Origin: Isoptericola halotolerans
GTDB lineage: Bacteria > Actinomycetota > Actinomycetes > Actinomycetales > Cellulomonadaceae
Assembly: GCF_003003075.1 (NCBI RefSeq)
Contig: NZ_PVTX01000004.1
Span: 62,001 to 126,000, forward strand
Length of the DNA: 64,000 nt
Reading direction: 5' to 3'
Below, piece by piece: positions 55,147-62,586 of this stretch (position 1 is its first letter; each line of letters begins with the position of its first letter). The notes under the pieces were generated by a model. It ran no database searches and had not been told where the DNA came from. It saw nothing but the letters and a program-made list of their open reading frames with translations. The translations under genes and the position numbers were made by a program.

Positions 55147-56921
55147 GCGGGAACCTCCGGCTCGGCGCCGTCGCGGCCGGCGACCCAGCCGCCCGCACCC
55201 TCCCAGCCCGCGGCCGCCCGTTCGGCCGCGAGGTCGCGGGCGTGCCCGGCGATCCCGGGGCGCGTCTGCCACGGGTGCGGGCCGCCCGGCGGACGGAACT
55301 CGACACCCGCGGCGGCGAGCCGCGGCAGGTGCGCGGACTCGAGGCGGGCGAGGAACGCGGTACCGGCCCGGCCACCCACGTCGCGTGGTGCCGGGTCGGT
55401 CGTCCACACCGCCTCGGCGAAGGCCGCCAGCCGCGGGAACGCCGCGTAGTCGATGCGGCGTGCGGAGTCCAGGTGCTCGGTCCACACCTGCGCCTGGGCG
55501 CCCAGCAGGCTGCCCGGCAGCTCCGCGGGCAGGTCGGGCCGGGCCTCGCGGGCGGCGGCTGGCAGCGGCTCGAACGCGTACACGTCGGCGGTGGTCCGCA
55601 CGAACCCGACCGGGATCGGCTCGTCGGGTCCGTCGGCGGCGCGGTGGTCCAGGTAGACCTCCTGCTCGGGCGCCATCACGACGTCGTGCCCGGCGGCCAT
55701 CGCGTCCAGCGCCACCGCGTGCCCGCGCCAGCACAGGACGACGGCGTCGCGCGGCAGGTCCGGGCCGAACGCCTCGTCCCACACCACCGCGCGGCGGCCC
55801 CGCGTGCGCAGGTGGTCCGCGAGACGGGCGACGAACCAGCCGTGCAGACGGGCGACGTCCGGGGTGCCGTCGTCGGCGACGAGGCCCAGCGACGCGGCAC
55901 GGTCGACGATGTCGGGCCGCTCGCTCCAGGCGGTGGTCGGCACCTCGTCGCCGCCCAGCGCCACGAACGGCGCGTCGAAGATGCCGCAGACCTCGTCGAG
56001 GACGTGGCGGAAGAACTCCAGGGCGTGCTCGGACGGGTCCAGCACGTCGGCGCTGATCCCCCAGGTCGTGGAGACCTCGTGGGACCCGCGGCGGGCGGCC
56101 AGGTCGGGGTAGGCCGCGAGCGCGGCCTGGACGTGGCCGGGCACGTCGACCTCGGGGACCACCAGCACGCCGCGCTCGCGGGCGTAGGCGGCGATCTCGC
56201 GCAGGTCGTCGGCCGTGTAGTACCCGCCGTGCGGGCGACCGTCGGGGGTGCCCGTGCGCCAGGTGCCCACGGTGGACTCGCGCCGCCAGGCGCCCACCTC
56301 GGTGAGGCGCGGGTACCGATCGATCGCGAGGCGCCAGCCCTGGTCGTCGGTGAGGTGGAGCTGCAGCACGTTGAGGTGGTGCGCGGCGGCGAGGTCCACG
56401 AACCGCAGCACGTCCGCGGTGGGCAGGAAGTGGCGCGCGACGTCGAGGAGCACGCCGCGCCAGTGGTGACGGGGCGCGTCCTCGAGGTGCACGGCCGGCA
56501 GCACGAGCGGTGCGCCGGCCGACCGCCGGAACGCCTGGGCGCCGGCGAGCTGGCGCAGGGTCTGCGCGGCGGCGAAGGCACCGGGCAGGTCCGCGGCGCC
56601 GACCCGGACGACGGCGCCGCTCACGTCGAGCGAGTAGCCGCCTCTGGCCAGGGCGTCGTCGAGGGCGAAGCGGACGGCGGGTGCCGGGGCACCGTCGTCG
56701 CCGTCGTCGTGGTGCTCGCGGTCCGCGAGTGCCGTCGGGACGAGGTCGATGCCGAAGCTCTCCTCGGTGACCCTGCGCCACCAGCGCGCCGCCGGCGCGA
56801 GCGTGGGGTGGGCGGCCACGCAGGCGCCGTCCGGCAGGGCGAGCTCTCCCGGCCGCAGCAGGGCCGAGGCGGGGGCAGGAACGGTGGGGACCGTCGTCGT
56901 CGACGGTGCGTCGTACGGCAC
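55143..56921 (-). CDS. Cytosolic beta-N-acetylhexosaminidase (GH20)
   Basis: 592 residues without a signal peptide. GH20 catalytic pair Asp325-Glu326 in ALGGDEVPTT, with HLTDDQGWRLAIDRYPRLTEVG as the barrel signature and a GH20b-like N-terminal domain. It releases terminal GlcNAc (or GalNAc) from chitobiose, muropeptide or glycoside inside the cell. The GTG at 56921 follows a short 37-base gap from the BCCT gene that contains TTGTCA and CCAATTGG. It starts the four-gene overlapped operon. Confidence 0.92.
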   Translation of the reverse strand: MPYDAPSTTTVPTVPAPASALLRPGELALPDGACVAAHPTLAPAARWWRRVTEESFGIDLVPTALADREHHDDGDDGAPAPAVRFALDDALARGGYSLDVSGAVVRVGAADLPGAFAAAQTLRQLAGAQAFRRSAGAPLVLPAVHLEDAPRHHWRGVLLDVARHFLPTADVLRFVDLAAAHHLNVLQLHLTDDQGWRLAIDRYPRLTEVGAWRRESTVGTWRTGTPDGRPHGGYYTADDLREIAAYARERGVLVVPEVDVPGHVQAALAAYPDLAARRGSHEVSTTWGISADVLDPSEHALEFFRHVLDEVCGIFDAPFVALGGDEVPTTAWSERPDIVDRAASLGLVADDGTPDVARLHGWFVARLADHLRTRGRRAVVWDEAFGPDLPRDAVVLCWRGHAVALDAMAAGHDVVMAPEQEVYLDHRAADGPDEPIPVGFVRTTADVYAFEPLPAAAREARPDLPAELPGSLLGAQAQVWTEHLDSARRIDYAAFPRLAAFAEAVWTTDPAPRDVGGRAGTAFLARLESAHLPRLAAAGVEFRPPGGPHPWQTRPGIAGHARDLAAERAAAGWEGAGGWVAGRDGAEPEVPA

Positions 56922-56958
56922 GCCGTCACCCTAGCCAATTGGAAAGCAGTCCTGACAA

Positions 56959-58689
56959 TCAGGGCTGGCCGTTGGTCTCCTCGCCCGCCCCCTCCTCGAC
57001 CGGCACCAGCGGCTCCTCGGCCGTCTCGCGGTTGCGGCCCCGGCCCGCCACCTTGGGCCTGCCCCGTTGCTCCGCACGGTCCCGCTTGGCCAGCACGCCC
57101 GCGAACTGAGCCTCGATCGCCGCGCGTCTCTCGGTCGACAGCGCCTTGATCATGCTGATCATCATGAGGAACACGAGGACGAAGATGGGCAGACCGATCA
57201 CCGTGATGACCTGTTGGAGTGCTGCCAGGCCGTCGGCATCGGTGACACCCCCGAGGATGATGAGCGAGGCGGCGAGCGCACCCTCGCTCACGCCCCAGAA
57301 GACGCGCTGCCGGGTGGGCCCGGCGTCCGGGGTGCCGGCACAGAGCATGTCGACCACCAGGGACGCCGAGTCCGACGACGTCGCGAAGAACAGCGCGACC
57401 ACCACCACGGCGATGCCCGAGACCAGGGTCGCCGCCGGGAACTGTTCGAAGAAGGTGAACATGGCCAGCGCGACGTCCTGCGAGACCGCCTCGGAGATCA
57501 CGCCGCCCGACCCGCCGATGCCGTCGATCTCCATCGCCGACCAGCCGAAGACGACGAACCACACCACGGTGAACAACGTCGGCGCGAGCAGCACACCGGC
57601 CACGAACTGGCGGATGGTTCGCCCCCGGGAGATCCGGGCGAGGAACACGCCCATGAACGGCGCCCAGGTCACCGTCCAGGCCCAGTAGAAGACCGTCCAG
57701 TCACCCTGCCAGCCCCAGCCGCCGTCCTTGGTGAAGGGGGACATCGCGTCGTTCCAGAACGCCAGGCCGGTCAGGTCCTGCAGGTAGACGCCGATGCTCT
57801 GCGGGATCTGACGCAGCAGGAACACCGTGTCACCCGAGATGAGGATGAAGATCATCAGGCCCACGGCCATGAGGATGTTGATGTTCGACAGGCGCTTCAC
57901 GCCCTTGTCCAGCCCCGCGACGATCGAGGTCACGGCCACCGCCGTGAGCACCGTGATGATGCCCACCTGGAGAAGGGTGCTGTTCTCGACGTTCGGCAGG
58001 AGGTGGTTGATGCCGGCGCCGATCTGCGAGGTGCCCAGGCCCAGCGACACCGCCAGACCGAACAGCGTGCCGAGCACCGCGAAGATGTCGATCGTCCGGC
58101 CGATCGGGCCGTAGATCCGTTCCTTGAGGAATGGGTAGAACACCGAGCTGACCCGCAGCGGCAGGTCGTGCCGGTACACGAAGTAGCCGAACGCCAGACC
58201 GGGCAGCGTGAAGATCGTCCAGGTGTGCAGACCCAGGTCGTACAACGAGACGGACATCGCGTCCTCGGCCGCTTCCGCCGAGTACGGCTCCACCCCGGCG
58301 AACGGCGGCGTCCCGAAGTGGGAGATCGGTTCGGCGACGCCCCAGAACATCAGCACCGTGCCGATGCCGCCGGCGAACAGCATCGCGAACCACGACAGGT
58401 TCCCGTACTCCGGCCGGGCGTCGTCCGGCCCGAGGCGCAGGTGGCCGTAGCGGCTCAGCGCCACCCAGACCAGGAACAGCAGCCACACGGTCACGCCGAG
58501 GATGAAGAACCAGCCCAGGTTGGTGACGATCCACTCGCGCGCGCTGCCGAACGCCGACCCGATCGGCGCAGGGAAGATCATCAGCACGACGAGGAACAGC
58601 ACCATCAGTGCGGCAGAGACGAAGAAGATGATCGGGTCGGTCCGTAGCCCCAGCCGCCTCGCGACGACGTCGAGCTTTCCCTCGGCCAT
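56959..58689 (-). CDS. BCCT-family osmolyte transporter
   Basis: 576 residues with 12 membrane helices; the signature WTVFYWAWTVTWAPFMGVFLARISRGRTIR is nearly canonical. BCCT carriers import glycine betaine, choline or carnitine with Na+ or H+. The polar C-terminal tail (about 70 residues) is typical of osmoregulated members. The ATG at 58689 has AGAGG upstream. A perfect 15-bp palindrome lies just upstream in the leader. Confidence 0.93.
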   Translation of the reverse strand: MAEGKLDVVARRLGLRTDPIIFFVSAALMVLFLVVLMIFPAPIGSAFGSAREWIVTNLGWFFILGVTVWLLFLVWVALSRYGHLRLGPDDARPEYGNLSWFAMLFAGGIGTVLMFWGVAEPISHFGTPPFAGVEPYSAEAAEDAMSVSLYDLGLHTWTIFTLPGLAFGYFVYRHDLPLRVSSVFYPFLKERIYGPIGRTIDIFAVLGTLFGLAVSLGLGTSQIGAGINHLLPNVENSTLLQVGIITVLTAVAVTSIVAGLDKGVKRLSNINILMAVGLMIFILISGDTVFLLRQIPQSIGVYLQDLTGLAFWNDAMSPFTKDGGWGWQGDWTVFYWAWTVTWAPFMGVFLARISRGRTIRQFVAGVLLAPTLFTVVWFVVFGWSAMEIDGIGGSGGVISEAVSQDVALAMFTFFEQFPAATLVSGIAVVVVALFFATSSDSASLVVDMLCAGTPDAGPTRQRVFWGVSEGALAASLIILGGVTDADGLAALQQVITVIGLPIFVLVFLMMISMIKALSTERRAAIEAQFAGVLAKRDRAEQRGRPKVAGRGRNRETAEEPLVPVEEGAGEETNGQP

Positions 58690-58709
58690 GGCTGCCTCTC
58701 CCCCTGTGA

Positions 58710-58724
58710 TGGACGTGACGTCCA
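58710..58724. promoter_or_regulatory. Perfect palindrome in the BCCT gene leader
   Basis: TGGACGTGACGTCCA has 7-base arms around one central base, 21 bases before the BCCT start codon. An osmotic or substrate-responsive repressor site is inferred. Confidence 0.45.
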
Positions 58725-58815
58725 CCTTGCCGACGTCGGTGGCGATAGTCCAGCATCCACCCATGCTCCGCGCGTCGCGAGGCGCAGAGCGACCTGTCGA
58801 CCGCCTGCGGCGGCC

Positions 58816-61371
58816 TCAGCCGCGCGAGGCCTTCTTCGTCCGGGTCGTCGCAGCGGCGGCCGCAGGGTCCTCGGGCCACGGGTGCTTGGGGTAGCGCCCG
58901 CGCAGCTCGGACCGCACCTGCGGGTACCCGGTGCGCCAGAACCCGGCGAGGTCCGCGGTCACCGCGGCGGGCCGGTGCGCCGGCGAGAGCAGCTCCAGGA
59001 CCAGCGGCACCCGACCGTCGGCCAGGGCGGGCGCCCCCTGCCAGCCGAAGACCTCCTGGAGACGTACGGCCAGCGTGGGCCGGTCCGGGTCGGCATAGTT
59101 CACGCGCACGGCCGAGCCGGTGGGAACGGTGACGCGCTCGGGGGCGAGCACGTCGAGCCGGGCGGCCTCGGGCCAGGGCAGCAGCCTGCGCAGCGCCGTC
59201 GTCGTGTCCAGGCGGCGCAGGTCCCGGCCGGTGCGCACCCCGTCGAGGTCCGGCCCGAGCCACGCGGGCACGCTGGCCTCCAGCGCCGCGTCGGACACGT
59301 CCGGCCACGGCTCGCCGAGGGCCTCGTGCAAGAAGGCCAGCCGGCGGCGCAGCGAGATCGCGGCCGGGGGCCACGGCACCAGGTCGAGCCCTTCGGTGCG
59401 CAGGCCGTCCTGGACGGCGGCGGCGACCAGGGCGGCTGGCGGGCGCGGCAACGGCTCCGCCGACAGCTCGATCGCGCCCAGCCGCACCACCCGGCGCGAC
59501 ACCAGCAGGCCGTCCCGCCACGCGACGTCGTCGGCCGTCCCCAGCAGGCTCGCACCCGCCTCACGGGCGGTGGCCTCGTCGATCGGGACCGCCGACCGGA
59601 CGAGCGCGTCGGGCTGCCCGGGCGACCGGGTCGCCTCCGCGACGGCGAGCCACTCGCTGCCGGCGAGCGCGCCCCCGGGGAGCCGCGCCCCGGCTCCCCC
59701 GGCCATGAGATACCGGTCGGACCCGGGCCGCTTGCGGGCGATACGGTCGGGATGGGCCAACGCCGTCACGATCCCCACGGCAAGGTCGAGGCTGACCCCG
59801 TGCGTCGCGCCCGACGTCGCGCCCGACGCCGCGGCCCGCTCGTCGCGCGGGCTCTGGTCCCGTCGCGCGACGATCCGCCCCCAGCGGTCCGCCTCTCGCC
59901 GCCACGGGCTGCCCCGACCCGCGGTCGCGCGCCGGCGGCGCAGCGCCGCCGCCAGGTCGACGTCGTCCGGGCCGCCGTCGGCGGCGAGCATCGCGACCGT
60001 CTCGGCGGCGACCCGCGGGCCGACCGCCGCCGCGCCGTCCAGCAGGGCCCGCGCCAGCCGCGGGTCGGCCCCGATCTCCGCGATCGCCCGTCCCCGCGCG
60101 GTGACGGCACCGTCGGACGTCACGGCGCCGAGCTCCCCGAGGACGGCGAGCGCGGCCGCCGCGGCGGCGGGCGGGGGCGCGTCCAGCAGGGCCAGCCCCG
60201 CGCCGCCCGGCGCGCCCCACAGGGCGAGCTCGAGCATCGGGCCGGTCAGGTCGGCGGTGAGGATCTCCGGGCTGGGGTGGCGCGCCAGCCGGGCGTGCTC
60301 CGCCTCGGACCAGCACCGGTACACCGTCCCGGGACCCTGACGCCCGGCCCGGCCGGCGCGCTGCTCGGCGCCGGCCCGGCTCACGCTCCGGGTGACCAGC
60401 CCGGCCAGACCGCGGTGGTGGTCGGTGCGCGGCTCGCGCACGAGGCCGGCATCCACCACGACCCGCACCCCCGGGACGGTGAGCGAGGACTCCGCCACCG
60501 CCGTGGAGACGATGACCCGCCGGCTCGACGACGGCTGCAGTGCGCGGTCCTGCTCGGCCGCCGGGAGGCGACCGTGCAGCGGCAGCACGTCCACCCGGGG
60601 CCAGGCGGCGCGGGCGGGGCGCACCACGTCGTCGACCTCCCGCGCACCGGGGAGGAACACGAGGACGTCACCGGCCTGTTCCTGCAGAGCCCGTCCCAGG
60701 ACGTCGGTGACGTGACCGAGGAACTCGCGGCTCGTGCCCGTCGGCGTCAGCCGCGGTGCGGTGCGCGGCTCCGGGCACCAGACGGTCGAGACCGGGTGCA
60801 GGGCCCCGGGGACCGTGACGACAGGGACGCTCGTCCCGAGCAGCTCGGCGACCCGGTCCGCCTCGACCGTGGCGGACATGGCCACGACGGCGAGGTCCTC
60901 GCGCAGTGCCGCGCGGGCCTCGACGAGCATGGCGAGCAGGAGGTCACCGTCGATCTGGCGCTCGTGGACCTCGTCGAGCACGACGGCGCTCACGCCGGGG
61001 AGCTCCGGGTCGTGCTGCAGGCGGCGCAGCAGCGTGCCGGCGGTGACGAACTCCACCAGGGTGTCCGGACCGGTCTGGCGGTCGCCGCGCACCGCGAAGC
61101 CCGCCGTGCGGCCCACCGGCTCGCCCAGCAGCCCGGCGAGCCGGCGCGCGGCGGCGCGGGCGGCGATCCGGCGCGGCTGCGTGACAACGACGCGTCCGCC
61201 GAGGGCGACCGCGAGGGCGGGGGGCACCAGGGTGGTCTTCCCGCTGCCCGGCGGGGACTGCAGCACCGCTGCGCCCGAGGTCCGGACCGCCGCGTCGAGC
61301 TCGGCGAGACCGGCGGCGACCGGCAGGGCCGGCGGGGCGGCGAGGAGATCGACGAGCGCGGCGTGGGACAT
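58816..61371 (-). CDS. hrpB: ATP-dependent helicase HrpB
   Basis: 851 residues, DEAH-box helicase of HrpB type. Walker A SPPGSGKTTL, motif LDEVHERQID, MSATVEADRV and the C-terminal HrpB-specific region (LPLHGRLPAAEQDRAL ... AGRAGRQGPG) are present. Its role in bacteria is unclear (RNA processing suspected). The ATG at 61371 gives the expected N-terminus; the longer frame runs into the ssrA terminator. Confidence 0.9.
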   Translation of the reverse strand: MSHAALVDLLAAPPALPVAAGLAELDAAVRTSGAAVLQSPPGSGKTTLVPPALAVALGGRVVVTQPRRIAARAAARRLAGLLGEPVGRTAGFAVRGDRQTGPDTLVEFVTAGTLLRRLQHDPELPGVSAVVLDEVHERQIDGDLLLAMLVEARAALREDLAVVAMSATVEADRVAELLGTSVPVVTVPGALHPVSTVWCPEPRTAPRLTPTGTSREFLGHVTDVLGRALQEQAGDVLVFLPGAREVDDVVRPARAAWPRVDVLPLHGRLPAAEQDRALQPSSSRRVIVSTAVAESSLTVPGVRVVVDAGLVREPRTDHHRGLAGLVTRSVSRAGAEQRAGRAGRQGPGTVYRCWSEAEHARLARHPSPEILTADLTGPMLELALWGAPGGAGLALLDAPPPAAAAAALAVLGELGAVTSDGAVTARGRAIAEIGADPRLARALLDGAAAVGPRVAAETVAMLAADGGPDDVDLAAALRRRRATAGRGSPWRREADRWGRIVARRDQSPRDERAAASGATSGATHGVSLDLAVGIVTALAHPDRIARKRPGSDRYLMAGGAGARLPGGALAGSEWLAVAEATRSPGQPDALVRSAVPIDEATAREAGASLLGTADDVAWRDGLLVSRRVVRLGAIELSAEPLPRPPAALVAAAVQDGLRTEGLDLVPWPPAAISLRRRLAFLHEALGEPWPDVSDAALEASVPAWLGPDLDGVRTGRDLRRLDTTTALRRLLPWPEAARLDVLAPERVTVPTGSAVRVNYADPDRPTLAVRLQEVFGWQGAPALADGRVPLVLELLSPAHRPAAVTADLAGFWRTGYPQVRSELRGRYPKHPWPEDPAAAAATTRTKKASRG

Positions 61372-61407
61372 GCGCTCCAGTGTGCCGTGCCCGGCCCGGA
61401 ACGCCGA

Positions 61408-61457
61408 CGAGGCCCGGACCCGTGCCGACGATGCTGCTGGCAAGGGTTCGGGCCTCG
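61408..61457 (-). terminator. ssrA terminator hairpin
   Basis: Arms at 61408-61421 and 61444-61457 pair over 14 bases with one mismatch, 10 bases downstream of the tmRNA 3' end and before the hrpB start. Confidence 0.75.
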
Positions 61458-61466
61458 TGCGAGGTG

Positions 61467-61830
61467 TGGAGCTGCCGGGAATCGAACCCGGGTCCGGTGA
61501 CGCTGTTCCAGGACTTCTCCGGGCGCAGTCTGCTGTGCTTTTCTCAGCCCCCACACTCACGCAGACAAGGTGTGGACGGGCTCAGTCGTCTGAGAGTCCC
61601 CGCAGCCCCGACGACGAAGGCTGCGAGCAGTGGCTCTCTAGATGACGTGAGCTACCGGGTCGAGAGCAATCCCGGGCTCACGGACTTCGAGACTCGCTCA
61701 GGCGGCGAGGGCGAAGTCGGTGCGCTTGTTATCGGCACCTATAGGTTTGCAGGCATCGTTCACGAGATGAGCCTGCCTCCTCGGCCCGCTTCTCCTGGAA
61801 TCACGACCACCGTCGAAACCGATCAGCCCC
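61467..61830 (-). ncRNA. ssrA: Transfer-messenger RNA (tmRNA)
   Basis: The 5' end (minus strand from 61830) reads GGGGCTGATCGGTTTCGACGG and the 3' end GGGTTCGATTCCCGGCAGCTCCA; GGGGCTG pairs with CAGCTCC as the acceptor stem with one wobble. Mature length is about 364 nt. The tag reading frame, minus strand 61736 to 61701 with TGA at 61700-61698, encodes ADNKRTDFALAA. The three bases after the discriminator are CAC, so the CCA end must be added enzymatically. SmpB is encoded next door. It rescues stalled ribosomes. Confidence 0.95.
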
Positions 61831-61968
61831 TGTGGTGTTGTCAAGGCCCGCACCCTCACCTGCCCCGATGCTGCCGGGGCGTGGTGGGCCGGGTGCGACC
61901 AGTCTAGATCATCAACCCGGCGGGTCGGAGGTTTATTTCCGGCCCGGCCGACCTGGCGCGGCCGGCCG

Positions 61969-62472
61969 TCAGCTGAGGAGCTCCTTCTGGCGGATCGCCC
62001 GCTGCGCCTCGCGCATGTCCTGCTTCTCGCGCAGCGTCTGGCGCTTGTCGTACTCCTTCTTGCCGCGGGCCAGGGCGATCTCCACCTTGGCCCGGCCGTC
62101 CAGGAAGTACAGCCGGAGCGGCACGATCGTGTGCCCCTTCTCCCGCGACTTCACGCCCAGGCGGTCGATCTCGTCGCGGTGCAGCAGCAGCTTGCGCTTG
62201 CGGCGCGGCGTGTGGTTGTTCCACGTCCCCTGGAAGTACTCCGGGATGTGGACGTTCTCCAGCCACGCCTCGTCGTGGTCGATCGCGACATAGCCGTCCA
62301 GGAGCGACGCGCGCCCCATCCGCAGCGCCTTGACCTCGGTCCCCGACAGGACGATGCCCGCTTCGAAGACGTCCTCGATCACGTAGTCGTGGCGCGCCTT
62401 CTTGTTGTTCGCCACGACCTGGCGGGGGTCGTCGGACTTCTTCTTCTTGGCGCCCTTGGCCTTGCTGGACAC
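61969..62472 (-). CDS. smpB: SsrA-binding protein SmpB
   Basis: 167 residues; oligonucleotide-binding barrel that carries tmRNA to stalled ribosomes. [53 protein letters not shown] and the basic tail [24 protein letters not shown] are characteristic. The GTG start has AGGAGG five bases upstream. It lies 138 bases upstream of ssrA on the same strand. Confidence 0.95.
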   Translation of the reverse strand: MSSKAKGAKKKKSDDPRQVVANNKKARHDYVIEDVFEAGIVLSGTEVKALRMGRASLLDGYVAIDHDEAWLENVHIPEYFQGTWNNHTPRRKRKLLLHRDEIDRLGVKSREKGHTIVPLRLYFLDGRAKVEIALARGKKEYDKRQTLREKQDMREAQRAIRQKELLS

Positions 62473-62509
62473 GGCTGCCTCCTCCCCTGGTCGCGGACCG
62501 CAGCGTCCC

Positions 62510-62537
62510 AGGATACGCGGCCGACGACGGCGGTCCA
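62510..62537 (-). promoter_or_regulatory. Candidate smpB promoter
   Basis: On the minus strand TGGACC (62537-62532) and TATCCT (62515-62510) are 16 bases apart, 38 bases before the smpB start. They match actinobacterial -35 and -10 boxes moderately well. Read-through from the M23 gene is an alternative. Confidence 0.35.
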
Positions 62538-62586
62538 GGCTATTTCCTCGCTCAGCGATCAGCGGGGTAATGCCCGGAGTGGCCCG

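Noticed and set aside
61467-61545. Possible ordinary tRNA from the T-loop-like GGTTCGATTCCCGG segment
   Set aside because: The acceptor partner is 350 bases away and the tag frame is present, so it is the tmRNA 3' end, not a tRNA.
61894-61912. DasR-like (dre) box near the ssrA upstream region
   Set aside because: It resembles TGGTCTAGACCA in about 10 of 12 positions but is at a tmRNA promoter with no amino-sugar gene; probably chance.
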